This document shows positions 52,453 through 62,391 of a stretch of 64,000 nucleotides of DNA, piece by piece. The translations under genes and the position numbers were made by a program. Position 1 is the stretch's first letter. Every line of letters begins with the position of its first letter. The stretch is from NCBI GenBank assembly GCA_936440205.1, contig OW387147.1, positions 15,525,629 through 15,589,628 on the forward strand, in the 5' to 3' direction. The notes beneath the pieces were generated by a model. The model was not told where the DNA came from. It did no database searches and saw only the letters and a program-made list of their open reading frames with translations. Origin of the DNA: Lepidonotus clava. Lineage: Eukaryota; Annelida; Polychaeta; Phyllodocida; Polynoidae.

Positions 52453-53310
52453 ACTCGCCAACTGACCCTATTGCCTCCCGAGGGCACTTAAATCTCTTAT
52501 CAAAGCCTCCCAATCCCCCCTGTAGGCGGCGCTGATGGTTTGCTCCTGGTTTGCTCTATCTTGAGCAGCTCGCTGGTTGGTGACCGGATATTTCTGGCCC
52601 TACAGCAGGAGGAGCAGCTCCTCCCATTATCCCCTGAGGCCACATCATGCCGCTGTATTAAAGAAGTCCGCAAATACATCCAAATAGAAATCTCGCACGC
52701 AGTATATCCGCCTTGCAACCTATTTGCCGTAGCGGTCAATATGGGTCGAGTACTGTATGGGTTGGGTTTATCAGCAGAGTAACTTGTGATGGCCTCATAC
52801 CAGTGTCCTGAGGTTATGTGCTATTGGCAGGCCAGTTGTCATGGGTTCCCGTGACAAGGCCAGGCCTCCGACGAGCATTCTCTGCCTCAGGGTTCCTTTA
52901 TCTGGGTAGCCGAGGTCCTGTGGCCACTGATGTGGCGACAGGCCCCTCCGACAACAAGCAGATTACAATAATCACCCCGCGCCCTGTTTTCCCCTCCTCC
53001 CTGCCTTCCCGTCCGGAGCAGTCCTCCCGTGGGGAGGCCCCTGCGTCACGAGATTTGTCACTATAATTGCTGGAGAGGGATTTGATTTGCGGGAGGACGG
53101 TTCTATCAGCGGGCGATCGGTTCCATCTTAGTAAGGGGCTGCGGGGCTGGTCCTCAATAGAGAGCCCCTGCTGGCTGAATAAAGACACGCAATACGAGCA
53201 GCTCCGAGCAGACCCGAGCAGCTCAGCGATCACTCATTCACTCACCCAAAATAGGGCATGCATAACTTGGGTCCGTGTCCGTCCTGACAGTGATGAATGA
53301 GTTAGTTTGA
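52440..53310. promoter_or_regulatory. GC/CpG-enriched island, possible promoter region
   Basis: CpG density rises clearly over flanking DNA, with GCGATCGG, CGGAGCAG and CGTCACGAG words. Overlapping frames up to 111 codons occur on both strands without motifs and without ATG-donor combinations as good as that at 14168. No TATA box. An island near a gene beyond the window is possible. Confidence 0.25.
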
Positions 53311-54395
53311 TTTGTCAAAAGGGACCCTTAAAGACCATCAAGAATCGGTTTGAAAGGAGGCGGGCACTTCTCCTATCCTAGTCGCCGACCTTCACCACGT
53401 CATTGAAATCTATGGCCTTGCCTATCGGGACCTCGCACAACTCGGTGAATTGCCTCTTGGTCTACTTTTCCCTAAAGCCCCATACCCATGGAGTGACTCA
53501 CAGGTGGAATCGGTGTTAAGTCGGCCGACCAGAGAAGCAAGCACCCTTGATATCTTGACACCGATTCTACCTGAATTGAGGGATGATCAATCTACCAACG
53601 ATTGCTGAGGTGCAGAATCGGTCTGTCCTTATGTGAATTGTTGGCACATTGGCAAGTAGAGTAAGTGAATTGGGCGAGAGGCGGCCCCGCAGGTCCACGC
53701 GACGCCGCGCCAATAGGCTCCTGCACGGGACACTATCGCGTGAATGATTTATGTAAGTAGCATAGCAAAATGGGAAATTGATGCCTGCCGCATACAATGT
53801 ACACCTTATGCACGCACGTCTGACGCACGTTGCTAACATGACACTGCCCCCATGCGCAACGTCGGAAAGAAAGCATCACTATTTACCAAACAGCACCGCC
53901 TTAATTGACTTTATTGTGTACATGAGTAGTATATAGAAATGGGTATTCGTGCTTCTTGCATACATGACATGGTCAGTATTACAAAGGTCGTACGATGTTT
54001 GAACTTCATATGGCTGTTGTTTCAATCCAAATAAGCAAATATTCATGCACTTATATAACTTGTCATAAAGCATAAGCTCTACCAATTCGAAGTTTATGTG
54101 AAAGGTACAATTTTGCAAAACGCTGCATATCGTTTCTATGGTAGCAGAAATGTTGTAGAAATGCAAACAGTTAAAAATAACCTGGGTTCCAATGACACTA
54201 GATCTACTTACAAACTTTCTAAAATAAGAATAGAAAAATTAAAACTTAATAGGTGCTTTGATACACCTTAATTCAACCAGAAGGAATAGTATTTCCTGCA
54301 AAGTACATTAAGTTATGTAACATTTTAAGCCTATATCCACTCTGTTGATAACACTTATGCGGTAATTTGAATAAATCGATGTTGTCTGAACATAT
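53311..54395. other. Non-coding stretch with a MITE-end fragment at 53472-53620
   Basis: TAA followed by AGCCCCATACCCA at 53473-53488 repeats the terminus of the 27.6-kb MITE. It is followed by three variants of GGTGGAATCGGTGT in alternating orientation (about 53502, 53555 and 53610). No right end is found, so this is a decayed or truncated relative. The remainder is AT-rich and featureless up to the LTR. Confidence 0.35.
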
Positions 54396-54993
54396 TGTGA
54401 CGTTCTCTGGTAAGTCGGGGTTGCCGATTCTTACGACAGAGGAACGTGGGGGTTGTTCGGGTCTCGGGGCGGACGGGGAATCCGGGCCAAGAACCGAGAT
54501 GTGTTTCTAGAGTCGTGCCTCGCGCACGAGGGGGGGCTGAGCGAATCGATCGGGAATCGGCACTCGATGTCGACGGAGGACTGCGGGGGAGGGAAATTAT
54601 GGTAGGGGTACGGGTCGGCCGGGGGGCGGTCCACCCCTGAGTTCCGGTCCGCGGGGGCGACGGGCCGACGGTCGCCTATTGTTTGGTAGCGTGGGGCCGA
54701 GCACGCCGCGCCCTCGTCCCCGCGGACTTCGCTCCCTCGTTCCGCTCCCCATGTCTTCGTACCATACTACGCCTCGGTTTCCGGTACTACTTCGGGCCTT
54801 CGTGCCCTACTCCGTTCCCTCGTTCCTCGTTCTTCGGGCCATCGGGCCCCTTACCCTATGTTTCGACTACCTATCTCGGACTTCGGCTGTTTTGTCCTAA
54901 CTTCGGCTTAATTACTCTATTCGGCTCATCTTTAGTGGTTGTTTCAGGAAAGAGGACACGTCTGGACACCAGGAGAACTGTTAAAGAACTCTG

Positions 54994-54999
54994 TTTATT
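54994..54999 (-). terminator. LTR polyadenylation signal AATAAA
   Basis: AATAAA on the minus strand, about 20 bases downstream of the TATA box and so close to the expected transcription start. It fits the R-region signal of an LTR. Confidence 0.6.
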
Positions 55000-55011
55000 C
55001 GGGCCTCACCG

Positions 55012-55080
55012 CCCCTTTATATACTAGAGAGGTCAGCCCTGATTGGCTGCCTTCGGTCACGTGACCTACAACTGACGTCA
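55012..55080 (-). promoter_or_regulatory. LTR core promoter: TATA, CCAAT, E-box, CRE
   Basis: In minus-strand order: TGACGTCA (55073-55080, CREB/ATF site), GGTCACGTGACC (55055-55066, palindromic USF/MITF-type E-box), CCAATC (complement of 55041-55046) and TATATAAAGGGGCGG (about 55009-55023). Order and spacing are those of a strong pol II promoter. Consensus matches seen directly; activity inferred. Confidence 0.75.
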
Positions 55081-55139
55081 CTTCCGGTTTATATATTCCG
55101 TTTCCGGTTTACATTTCACTTCCGGTTTACATATTTCCG
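55081..55139 (-). repeat. Tandem ETS-like words in U3
   Basis: Three copies of the plus-strand word TTCCGGTTTA(T/C)AT, two preceded by CAC; read on minus they contain AACCGGAAGTG, a good ETS/GABP core. They abut the CRE and E-box. Confidence 0.6.
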
Positions 55140-55154
55140 GGTTTCGTTCCATTA

Positions 55155-55285
55155 CGTTTTCGTTATTCGTTCTTTACATATTCGTTATTCGTTCTTTACA
55201 TATTCGTTCTTTACATCTATTTCGTTCTTCGTTCTTTACATATTCGTTATTCGTTCTTTACATATTCGTTCTTTACATCTATTTC
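55155..55285. repeat. Tandem repeat in U3, 15-bp word in a roughly 65-70-bp higher-order unit
   Basis: TATTCGTTCTTTACA recurs with small changes, and the block CGTTATTCGTTCTTTACATA through TTTACATCTATTT appears twice. Copy-number variable U3 repeats are common in LTR elements. Confidence 0.75.
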
Positions 55286-55349
55286 CATTATTACCTTATT
55301 TCTATTATTTTAACCTCTATGTATTTTGGCTGAATAGCCGTTCATCACA

Positions 55350-55360
55350 CCCTCCCGCAC
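55350..55360 (-). other. Polypurine tract next to the 3' LTR
   Basis: GTGCGGGAGGG on the minus strand ends exactly where TGTGATGAAC of the LTR begins. This is the expected site and composition for plus-strand priming. Confidence 0.7.
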
Positions 55361-58300
55361 CTTCTTGAAAGGTGGGAAAACACGTTATACAAAATTTCAA
55401 CACAGTTCATACAGCAACGACAACAGAACATACTCTAGAACCAGAAACATTTCAATCCTACGCTCCTTATCGGCAGAGGAGGAGGTGTCACCCTCTGTCC
55501 TCCCCGGTCTACTTCGGAGGGCCCCCGGGGCCTATCCGGCTAATTATTATTTCTCTTCTTTCTTCGTTTTTCTTTCTTCGTTTTTCTTTCTTCGTTTTTC
55601 TCTCTTCGTTTTTCTCTCTTCTTAATAAAAGTTCATATAATTCGTTTTTATATATCTTAGTCTCTTTTTATCTTCGTCAGAGTTCTCTTATCCTTGATCT
55701 ATTTAGGACCTCCTCTTTTTCTCGTCTTTAGGATGAGCGAGCCGGTCGTGGCTCTCCCACCCGGGACTGGGGATCGGTCGTGACCCCGTCGCCCCCGCTC
55801 CTCTCCTCTGGGCTCTATTTACTTAGCCCCTCGGCGCGTTTTTTCCTCGCCTTTTTACCCTCATTAGGACAGAGGGACCGGTCGTGGTCCTCCTGCCCGG
55901 GGCCATGGGTCGGTCGTGACCCGCAGTGCCCCCGTTCCCTTCGTTTTTCGTCGTCCAGACGTTCTCCCCTAGTTCGGGTGGAGAATCGGTCGCGACTCTC
56001 CCACCCAGAGGCCAGGGTCGGTCGTGACCCTTAGTCCTCTCGACCCTCGGTCCGTTCTACCGTCGTCCAGACGTTCTCCCTTGTTTTTGGGTAGAGAATC
56101 GGTCGTGATTCTCCTACCCGGTCGGTCGTGACCCCTCGTTCTTCCGTAACTGTTACTCTTCTCTGCGTTCTCTTAGGTGATGATGATGATTTTAAGGATG
56201 AGTTGAAGAAGAAAGACTGAAGCTTTTGTAGATAGAATGTTCTTTTTGGACTTCGCACCCTCGGTCGCCTCGGCATTCAGAGCCCCCCAGTGACTTTTTC
56301 ACGGTTGGCAAGGACAACATGTTCGAGCCAAAGGCCAAGGTACCCAAAGAAGAAGATGGCGTTGTATGTGGAAAGGAACTTAACTTCATTCATTAAAGCT
56401 TAGAGTGGAAGCTTCAGCAGACGACGTCGCGGGTTTCGTGCTACTTGTCACGGTGAAGCTTTGAGATGGAGTTCGGGTGAAGGTGAGACTGAGAAGATTA
56501 GAATCATTAATTATCGATGAAGTGTCCGTTTTCCGTACAGGAACTGAAGTTTGACTTTTACGACACATGTCCTCGTGGTTAACCCAGCATCAAGATGTTC
56601 CGTCCTCGACCACGTCGACACATTTGAAGATTTCAGGATTTCAGAAAGAGATGTCGGAGAGAGTCCACCATAGTAAAGTATTTCCGTCACCGTTCCGGGC
56701 CCAAGTGGCATGACAACAACCGGAACGGAGACCTGATTAAGAAGATAATTTTGATGAAGTTTCTTTTTGATGACAGGAGCCGGTGCCTCTCATCCCTCCC
56801 CCCCCCCGTAAGCAACGGCAGGAAGACAGTCCTCTTTGGGGCGAGAGGGAGGTTCCTTCGTTCTACTGATGAGATGATTTTCCTAAGAAGAGGATTCCTG
56901 TTTCGGGCACTCGGGCCCTCGTTCGTTTCCTAGGCTCTCGGGCCTCGCTCTCTTTTTACTAAGTTTTTCTCTTCGTCCTCCCGGAGGACCGTGCTTATAG
57001 ACGATTTTCGTAAGACTGTAATACCAACAAATAGTTCGTTAATAGAAGTAAGTTTAAGATCCGGTCTGGTTTGATTTTGGAGTAAGGCCACAGTCGTCCA
57101 CGGTGCCATGTCACATTGCATGGAGACACTATGCCTATGACGAACGCCGAGACAACAGCTCCGAGCCGTTCCGGGCTGCTCGACGGTTCGAAGTTGGTAA
57201 GTTGAAGATATTAGTGAGAAGGAGAAGAAGAAGCCGTAGAAAGTGAAGATGGACGACATCAACTGGGACCTGCACCCAACGTCAACCTCTGAGATCCGGA
57301 ACGGGCCCATTCTCAATAAAATAGCATATATAGAGAAGAACTCATCCGATGTCGAACTCCAAGAAGGGTCGCTCCTCGTCGCTCTTTGCAGACCTCTTGA
57401 TTTGTCTATCAAGGCATCCGCAGCCGACGTTCCAAGCACCACCTCCCTGTATATTGCAAAGATTACTTCCCTATATGTTTCAAAGACTATTTTGTTTCGT
57501 TCCTCGAGAAGAAGACATCAGGAAATACGACATGGAAGGAGTCTCTGTCGTTACAGCAGGTAAGAGATTAATATAAGTTTTAGTAAGTCTATTAATTTTT
57601 TTTTTTTTTTCGTTTCTCGTTCACGTATTGTTTTTACTATATATTACGGTCGGTCACGAGCCAGGGCCCCTAAGTTATCGTCCCTGCTCGTGCCTTGGTC
57701 CTCCGGGAGACATCTACGACTCGCCGCAATCCTTTCACGACTCGCTGCATCAACTCTGGCACGATAAAACCAGCATTCAGGTCGAAAAATTCCATTTTGC
57801 CGCTCTTCGTATGCGGTAAGAGGCTGAAGACAAGGAAACTCAGAAGATGATGGTACATGAATCCGGGTTCATCCACATTCTGATCGATCCATCCAAAATC
57901 AAGAAGACAAAGTTGCAGGAAGTAGAAGTGCCGCTAGAGGACAGAGGTCGTCTCTTCCTCGCCTCCAGATCGCTCAAGGCAGCGCGGGAGAAGGGTTTTC
58001 AGTCTTGGCCCGCGCCAGCCTTTCCTTCAGCGGCGAGTCGCCGGCCCACCGGTACCTTATTTACCCCGGCACGACCGTCGACTCAAAGACTACAATGACA
58101 ACACTATCCGTCCATTCTGATTTCCTTTCCTCGATTCCGCCTCCCAACTTTCACTCTCGCTCCCGGGCCGCCCGGCCCGTTATCCATTTCCGCGACCGGA
58201 CGATCCCGTTCCACCTGCTCGGTCCCAACCAACGCAGCGGGCTCCAGGGAAGAAGAGGAACAGCTACAAACTTGTTTTTCCTCCTAGCGCCTCCTCCCGT

Positions 58301-58725
58301 CCCGTATTCGCCCCGCAGGCTTGGTAAGTTCATTCCAGTCATGGACCCTCCAGCTCGCTGATTACACTCAACACCTCCTAACACATGTGGTTTCGTTCAC
58401 TTCCGCAAGAAGGTTCCCATAAAGAAACTAATAAGAATAAATTAAGATAAGAATGTTCGAGCCCGCCAGTCCGTTCCCGATGAGTTTAAGTAAAGTTTTC
58501 GGGCCCGTCCAGCGGTCTCCAGGAGAGTCTTTTATCCAGGCTTCGGCCTCCTGTGCGGCTCAGGTACCTCCGCCTCGGCCCGGTTCTCTCCCTGGGGGTT
58601 TGACACTATGGGTGAGGAGCCAACGCCCCGTAATCCCTCCCCACCCGACTCGCGACGCGCCATCTTCCGCCTCTGGTTCCGTCGCGCTGTTTTTCTTCCG
58701 TGCAAGACCTCGAGCAGCATCTACT
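55361..58725. other. Unassigned 3.4-kb internal region of the LTR element
   Basis: Lies between the third frame and the polypurine tract. No long minus-strand frame: a 170-codon frame (56930-57442) and a 62-codon frame (58532-58720) have no recognised motif. The plus strand, antisense to the element, shows short purine-rich coding-like runs, for example 57847-58098 (83 codons, begins MMVHESGFIHILIDPSKIKK) and 57349-57576, with donor-like CAGGTAAGAG at 57557-57566. A T-run (57598-57610) and TTTCTTTCTTCGTTTT repeats (55553-55620) lie on plus. Whether this is 3' UTR, an extra gene or inserted foreign sequence cannot be decided. Confidence 0.4.
55735..56135. repeat. Degenerate tandem repeat carrying GGTCGGTCGTGACC
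   Basis: The plus-strand words ATCGGTCGTGAC, GGTCGGTCGTGACCC and CTCTCCCACCC recur in the same order about four times, in units of roughly 100-130 bp. The GGTCGTGACC core is nearly palindromic. It lies inside the 3' internal region of the LTR element. Confidence 0.65.
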
Positions 58726-61272
58726 TCACCCTTCTTCTTGGCGCCGGATCGGCAGCAACAGTCTCTCCTCCCTAGCGGGGAGCTCGAGAAGCTGATCCAC
58801 CATTCCGCTCTGTTTTTCCGCCTCTCTTGTCGCCTTCAACAAGTCATCCAGTTGATCCTCGTTTTTGTGCATCACTAGGGTCTGAGCCAATTGGACGGTC
58901 CGGTTGTGTTCGTTAACTAGCTGGTCGACCCCCGGGAACTCCCTGGTCAACGGCCCCAGTGCCGCCGTCGGGAACTGCGCCATCGCTTCTTCAAATGTCT
59001 CTGGCTTGCGGCCCGTTTCTAGTGCCATCAGGAACGCCATAGACGCCGAAGCCATTGCTCTTGTCTTGGCCGTCATTCCTCGCACCTCCCTTGGGGGCCA
59101 CGTCAGTTGCACCCGAATGGCCTTTTCCGCGTCCCAGTCTCGTACCGCTCGCGCCGTCACCGGAAAGTGTCCCTGTAAGACCTGGTGAACGGCCTGTGTC
59201 CGTAATAACTTGAGTCTCGGTGTTTCCCTAGATGGTCCTGCCGTCGGCATCTCCGTTCCTATAGACCCGAACACTGAATCCGCTCCCGACTCGTCCAATT
59301 CTTGTTTCTCCGGCTCGTATCCTCTGGTCTCGGTCTGCCCCAACTCCATGTCCTCTGAGTCTTCCACCTCCGCGTCCATGGACTGGGCAGCCGGTATTTG
59401 TAATCTGTGTATCACAACCCGCGGTTGTAGCGCCCGCCCGTGTTTATCCTCGTCCTTGAGTGGGGTATCCGGTCCTGGCGGCGATCCCATACGTTCGGGC
59501 GACGGTGGTCCCGGGGTCTCCTCCGACCCTTGCGACCCGAAAAACGAGCTCCCCAAACTGGCTCGAGTCAGGTTGTCAACCGCCGCCCGTGTCTCTGGCG
59601 TGTCTGGTGCTACCGTAATGTCTCTCATTCGTTTCAATCCTGGGGGCGGCACTATCGGCTGCTTACATACCATCTTCTCCAGGGGTGAATCTGCTTTCGT
59701 CGGGGTAGGGGTAGAGAACAGCGGCTGTGTCGAGGCCGTTGACGCCGTGTCCTCCGGCCTGGCCGCATGCCGAACATACTTTACTTTCTCCACTCGCCCC
59801 GACGGTTTGAGTCCCTGCCTTTCTGCCATCTCGCGTAGAAACCTCCCTAGATACAATGCTTCTCTTTCCACCAGCCGGCCTCCCTGTGCTTCCCGAATGC
59901 TGTCCTCCAGCTCCCGGTCGGATCTCGCCTCGTGGTAACCCCTGAACGATCCCTCCCGGTTCATTGTTCCTTTTAAATACCCGGGGTACCTCGGGTGTCG
60001 TGATTCGTATATCACCGATTTCTTATGAACTGTCATCATAGTAAATTGTGCGTCGCTACAAGGTGGTTCTAGTCCCGTGGTCCGTCTGACTCCTGTCGAG
60101 GTCTCAGGCTGCGATGGTCCCAGCTCTCCCGTGCTACTAGACTCAGCGATAATCAAAGACCGATCGCTTCGGGCCGACATACTCCTGCCTGACTCCGACT
60201 GGTCCGAACTCGTTCCCTCCTCCAATTCTCTCGGGACTTTCTTGACCTTTTTCCACTTCTTCTTTCGCGACGGCTCCTCCGTCGGGCATCCCTGCGTCGG
60301 GGGCCTCTTGAAAGCGAGCGGCTCCTCTTCTTCTTTGACTTTCGGTCGTTGGTCGTCGGACGAGCTCACCAATTCCACCACCTCAGCCCCCGGTGGTATT
60401 CCTGAGCAACCCGGCTTCGGGGTGGGTGTGGATGTCCGTCCTTTTCCTCTGCCTGGGAGTCCTAGTCCTCTCGGTTCCCGTGGTTCTCCCTGGGCGTTTA
60501 ACTTCTTAATTCGGCTCTGTACTAACCCTGATATTTGGTCTGGTGTCAGGAGTGGCTTCGGGTTGACCACGGCCCGGCTCGCGCTTCGCGGCGACTCGGT
60601 GTCTTCCTTCCGTACTCCTTTCGCGGCCCTCCGAGGGGAACGACGCGTGGGTGTCGATCGTTCCGCCACCTCGGCCAGGGGTCCCTTTCCTGCTGCTTTG
60701 GCTGCTTGGGCTCCCTCGCCGGCCTCGTCGGCCTCTGATCCTTCTTCGGTTGCTACCTGCTCCAGCTGCTCGGCGTCGCTGTCCTCGGATCCTCTCGACG
60801 CCCTCGGGTAGTAAGGGATGCGGATATGCCGTCGCGGCCTCTCCGGTGCCTCCTTATCCACCGCCCTCTCAGGGGGTTGAAACCCCTCCGGATGGCGCAC
60901 CGCGTAGTCCCGTTCCATGTTGGCTACCCGGGCCGCCGTTTCATCCCCAGTAGCGAAACTGGTGTACGGCGGTCGTCCTTTCGGGTCCAAGGCGAACGCC
61001 GCAGCATACTCCAGCCTCAGAAGGGGGTCTTGCTTCGGCATCCCCCTCTGCAGGTTCCCTTCGTGTGAGTCCGTCATGTGCTTCCTCCAGTCCTGGTGTG
61101 TCGAATAGGCTCGACTCGAACACACCGGGCACATGTAGTACTGCTTCTGTAATCCATCGTGCTGGCCTTTAATATGCTTGGCCAAGTGCTTAAACTCCTT
61201 TCCGTGACAATGTCCTTCCCAGCACTGTCCGCTCATCGTGTCTGTTTTCCGGGCTTTCGGGGCTCGTTCCAA
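58726..61272 (-). CDS. Third frame of the LTR element: C2H2/SIM protein, unrecognised
   Basis: 848 uninterrupted codons. The codon at 61272 is TTG, so the first ATG is residue 13 (61236-61234), giving about 836 residues. Two N-terminal C2H2 fingers are visible: C17/C22/H33/H38 and C48/C51/H65/H70. A long polar, probably disordered middle holds acidic runs (about 161-186), basic nuclear-signal-like stretches (TPTRRSPRR near 208; RKKKWKKVKK 336-345), a SUMO-interaction-like VVELVSSSDD (298-307) and a sumoylation-like VKEE (312-315). The C-terminal 150 residues are predicted helical by pattern. It occupies the env position, downstream of integrase, but shows no signal peptide or membrane segment, and no CCHC knuckle typical of gag. 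Nuclear nucleic-acid binding is an inference. Antisense frames of about 240 codons over it are GC-driven shadows. Confidence 0.7.
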   Translation of the reverse strand: MERAPKARKTDTMSGQCWEGHCHGKEFKHLAKHIKGQHDGLQKQYYMCPVCSSRAYSTHQDWRKHMTDSHEGNLQRGMPKQDPLLRLEYAAAFALDPKGRPPYTSFATGDETAARVANMERDYAVRHPEGFQPPERAVDKEAPERPRRHIRIPYYPRASRGSEDSDAEQLEQVATEEGSEADEAGEGAQAAKAAGKGPLAEVAERSTPTRRSPRRAAKGVRKEDTESPRSASRAVVNPKPLLTPDQISGLVQSRIKKLNAQGEPREPRGLGLPGRGKGRTSTPTPKPGCSGIPPGAEVVELVSSSDDQRPKVKEEEEPLAFKRPPTQGCPTEEPSRKKKWKKVKKVPRELEEGTSSDQSESGRSMSARSDRSLIIAESSSTGELGPSQPETSTGVRRTTGLEPPCSDAQFTMMTVHKKSVIYESRHPRYPGYLKGTMNREGSFRGYHEARSDRELEDSIREAQGGRLVEREALYLGRFLREMAERQGLKPSGRVEKVKYVRHAARPEDTASTASTQPLFSTPTPTKADSPLEKMVCKQPIVPPPGLKRMRDITVAPDTPETRAAVDNLTRASLGSSFFGSQGSEETPGPPSPERMGSPPGPDTPLKDEDKHGRALQPRVVIHRLQIPAAQSMDAEVEDSEDMELGQTETRGYEPEKQELDESGADSVFGSIGTEMPTAGPSRETPRLKLLRTQAVHQVLQGHFPVTARAVRDWDAEKAIRVQLTWPPREVRGMTAKTRAMASASMAFLMALETGRKPETFEEAMAQFPTAALGPLTREFPGVDQLVNEHNRTVQLAQTLVMHKNEDQLDDLLKATREAEKQSGMVDQLLELPAREERLLLPIRRQEEG

Positions 61273-61443
61273 TCCTGAAGCTCGTCCCGTCAGCCGTTTC
61301 CGTTTTTGTCTCGTGGTGATGCTGCTCGTCTCGCTTCTCTGCTTTTCTTCTTGTTTTCTTCTCCTTAGCTCAGTCTGCTCGTCTGCGATTCGATGAATCC
61401 TGATCGGCTGACCAGAATGACCTGCTCCGGCGAGCGCTCTGCC

Positions 61444-61450
61444 TTTTATA
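61444..61450 (-). promoter_or_regulatory. Internal TATA box upstream of the third frame
   Basis: Minus strand GGCTATAAAAGGC, with the GC-rich CCGCCTGCGG immediately upstream. A start about 30 bases on (near 61418) would leave roughly 180 nt of leader before the ATG at 61236. No AATAAA follows, so it is not an LTR promoter. Confidence 0.5.
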
Positions 61451-62391
61451 GCCGCCGCAGGCGGAGGTGGGCGTGGCCTGCACTAGCGACCCCTAGCGTC
61501 AGACTCACCATCCACTTCTACGGTGGCGCCCCCTACTATTTTCCAGTCCCCGGGGCCCGCCGCTGGTCACCGCCTCGCCTGCTTTTTACCTCGCGGCCCT
61601 TCGCCCGTCCACGCGTTTTTCCTAGGCCTTTTATTGCCCCACCGGACGCCCTCGGTCCTTTCATCCCTCGTCGCCTTCTCTTGCCTTTTTCATCTTGGCC
61701 CTCACAGTGCTTCCGCACACTTCCCGGAGAACACAGGGGCTCGGCGTTATCATCTCCTCGCCGCCGCCCCGTTCTCTTTGTCCTCTTTTACTCCTTTTAC
61801 GACCTACTTTAAAGCCCGTCCTCGTTTCAGGCCTCGCCTTTTACAGCCGTCCGTTCGTTCCTCCGGTGTTCCCGAGAGTGCCGCATCTACTCTCCTCCGG
61901 TCTCCTGGACGTTGTAAAGCGGTATTACCAAGTCGGCATTACTTCAGAAGTCTTCACCAGCTTGCCACCGGGTCTGTCTTCTGTTGTAATCCAACCATCT
62001 TTTCCACGCTGTGGTTCCTCCGAACTGACCGGAAAGCGGCTCCGTGGGACTACTTTAGACATTCGGGCCGTCGTGGCTCCCGAACGCCATTTTTCGTTCC
62101 AACCCCGCATTTCCCACCTATATTACATCCGCAAGAGAACCAATCTTCAGCTAGGTAGCGAATCTCTACAGCCTAACGACCTGCACTCCTACTGTAGTGG
62201 TCAACGCACCGCCCCGACTCAATGGCCCCAGGTTGATCAGTCCTTTTTGGCCAAAGCCTTTCTGTGTAGCGCCGATTTGGTCGTTCCCTTGGTCCTCTTC
62301 CACCTGCAGAATCGAGACACGAAAACGACTTCATCACAAAAAGGGGGTACCCCGTTTCCTTACGTGCCCTAGCGCGCCCCACCCCAAGCAT
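61451..62391 (-). other. Spacer between pol and the third frame of the LTR element
   Basis: About 0.94 kb with no long minus-strand frame. Plus-strand frames of 139-225 codons are GC-driven shadows without motifs. It probably holds upstream elements of the internal promoter or splice signals for the third frame. TGTGATGAA on minus (near 62329-62338) echoes the LTR start, but nothing else matches the LTR. Confidence 0.4.

Larger units (their letters stand above)
54396..55349 (-). repeat. 3' LTR, 954 bp
   Basis: Ends TGTGACG and TCATCACA give the TG...CA signature with a 5-bp inverted terminus TGTGA/TCACA. On the minus strand, U3 holds the enhancer-like words and TATATAAAGGGG listed separately. 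AATAAA follows almost at once, then a long R-U5 of about 590 bp to TG at 54396. The polypurine tract abuts the right end. Without the second LTR its age cannot be estimated from divergence. Confidence 0.8.

Noticed and set aside
59210-60811. Two plus-strand frames of about 240 codons opposite the third frame of the LTR element
   Set aside because: They mirror a GC-rich minus-strand frame; composition (Pro, Ser, Arg, Gly) is that of antisense shadow, and no motif is present.
62329-62338. TGTGATGAA on minus, identical to the LTR start, suggesting a second LTR after pol
   Set aside because: No further similarity to the LTR at 54396-55349, no matching second end, and the nearby TATA box lacks a following AATAAA.
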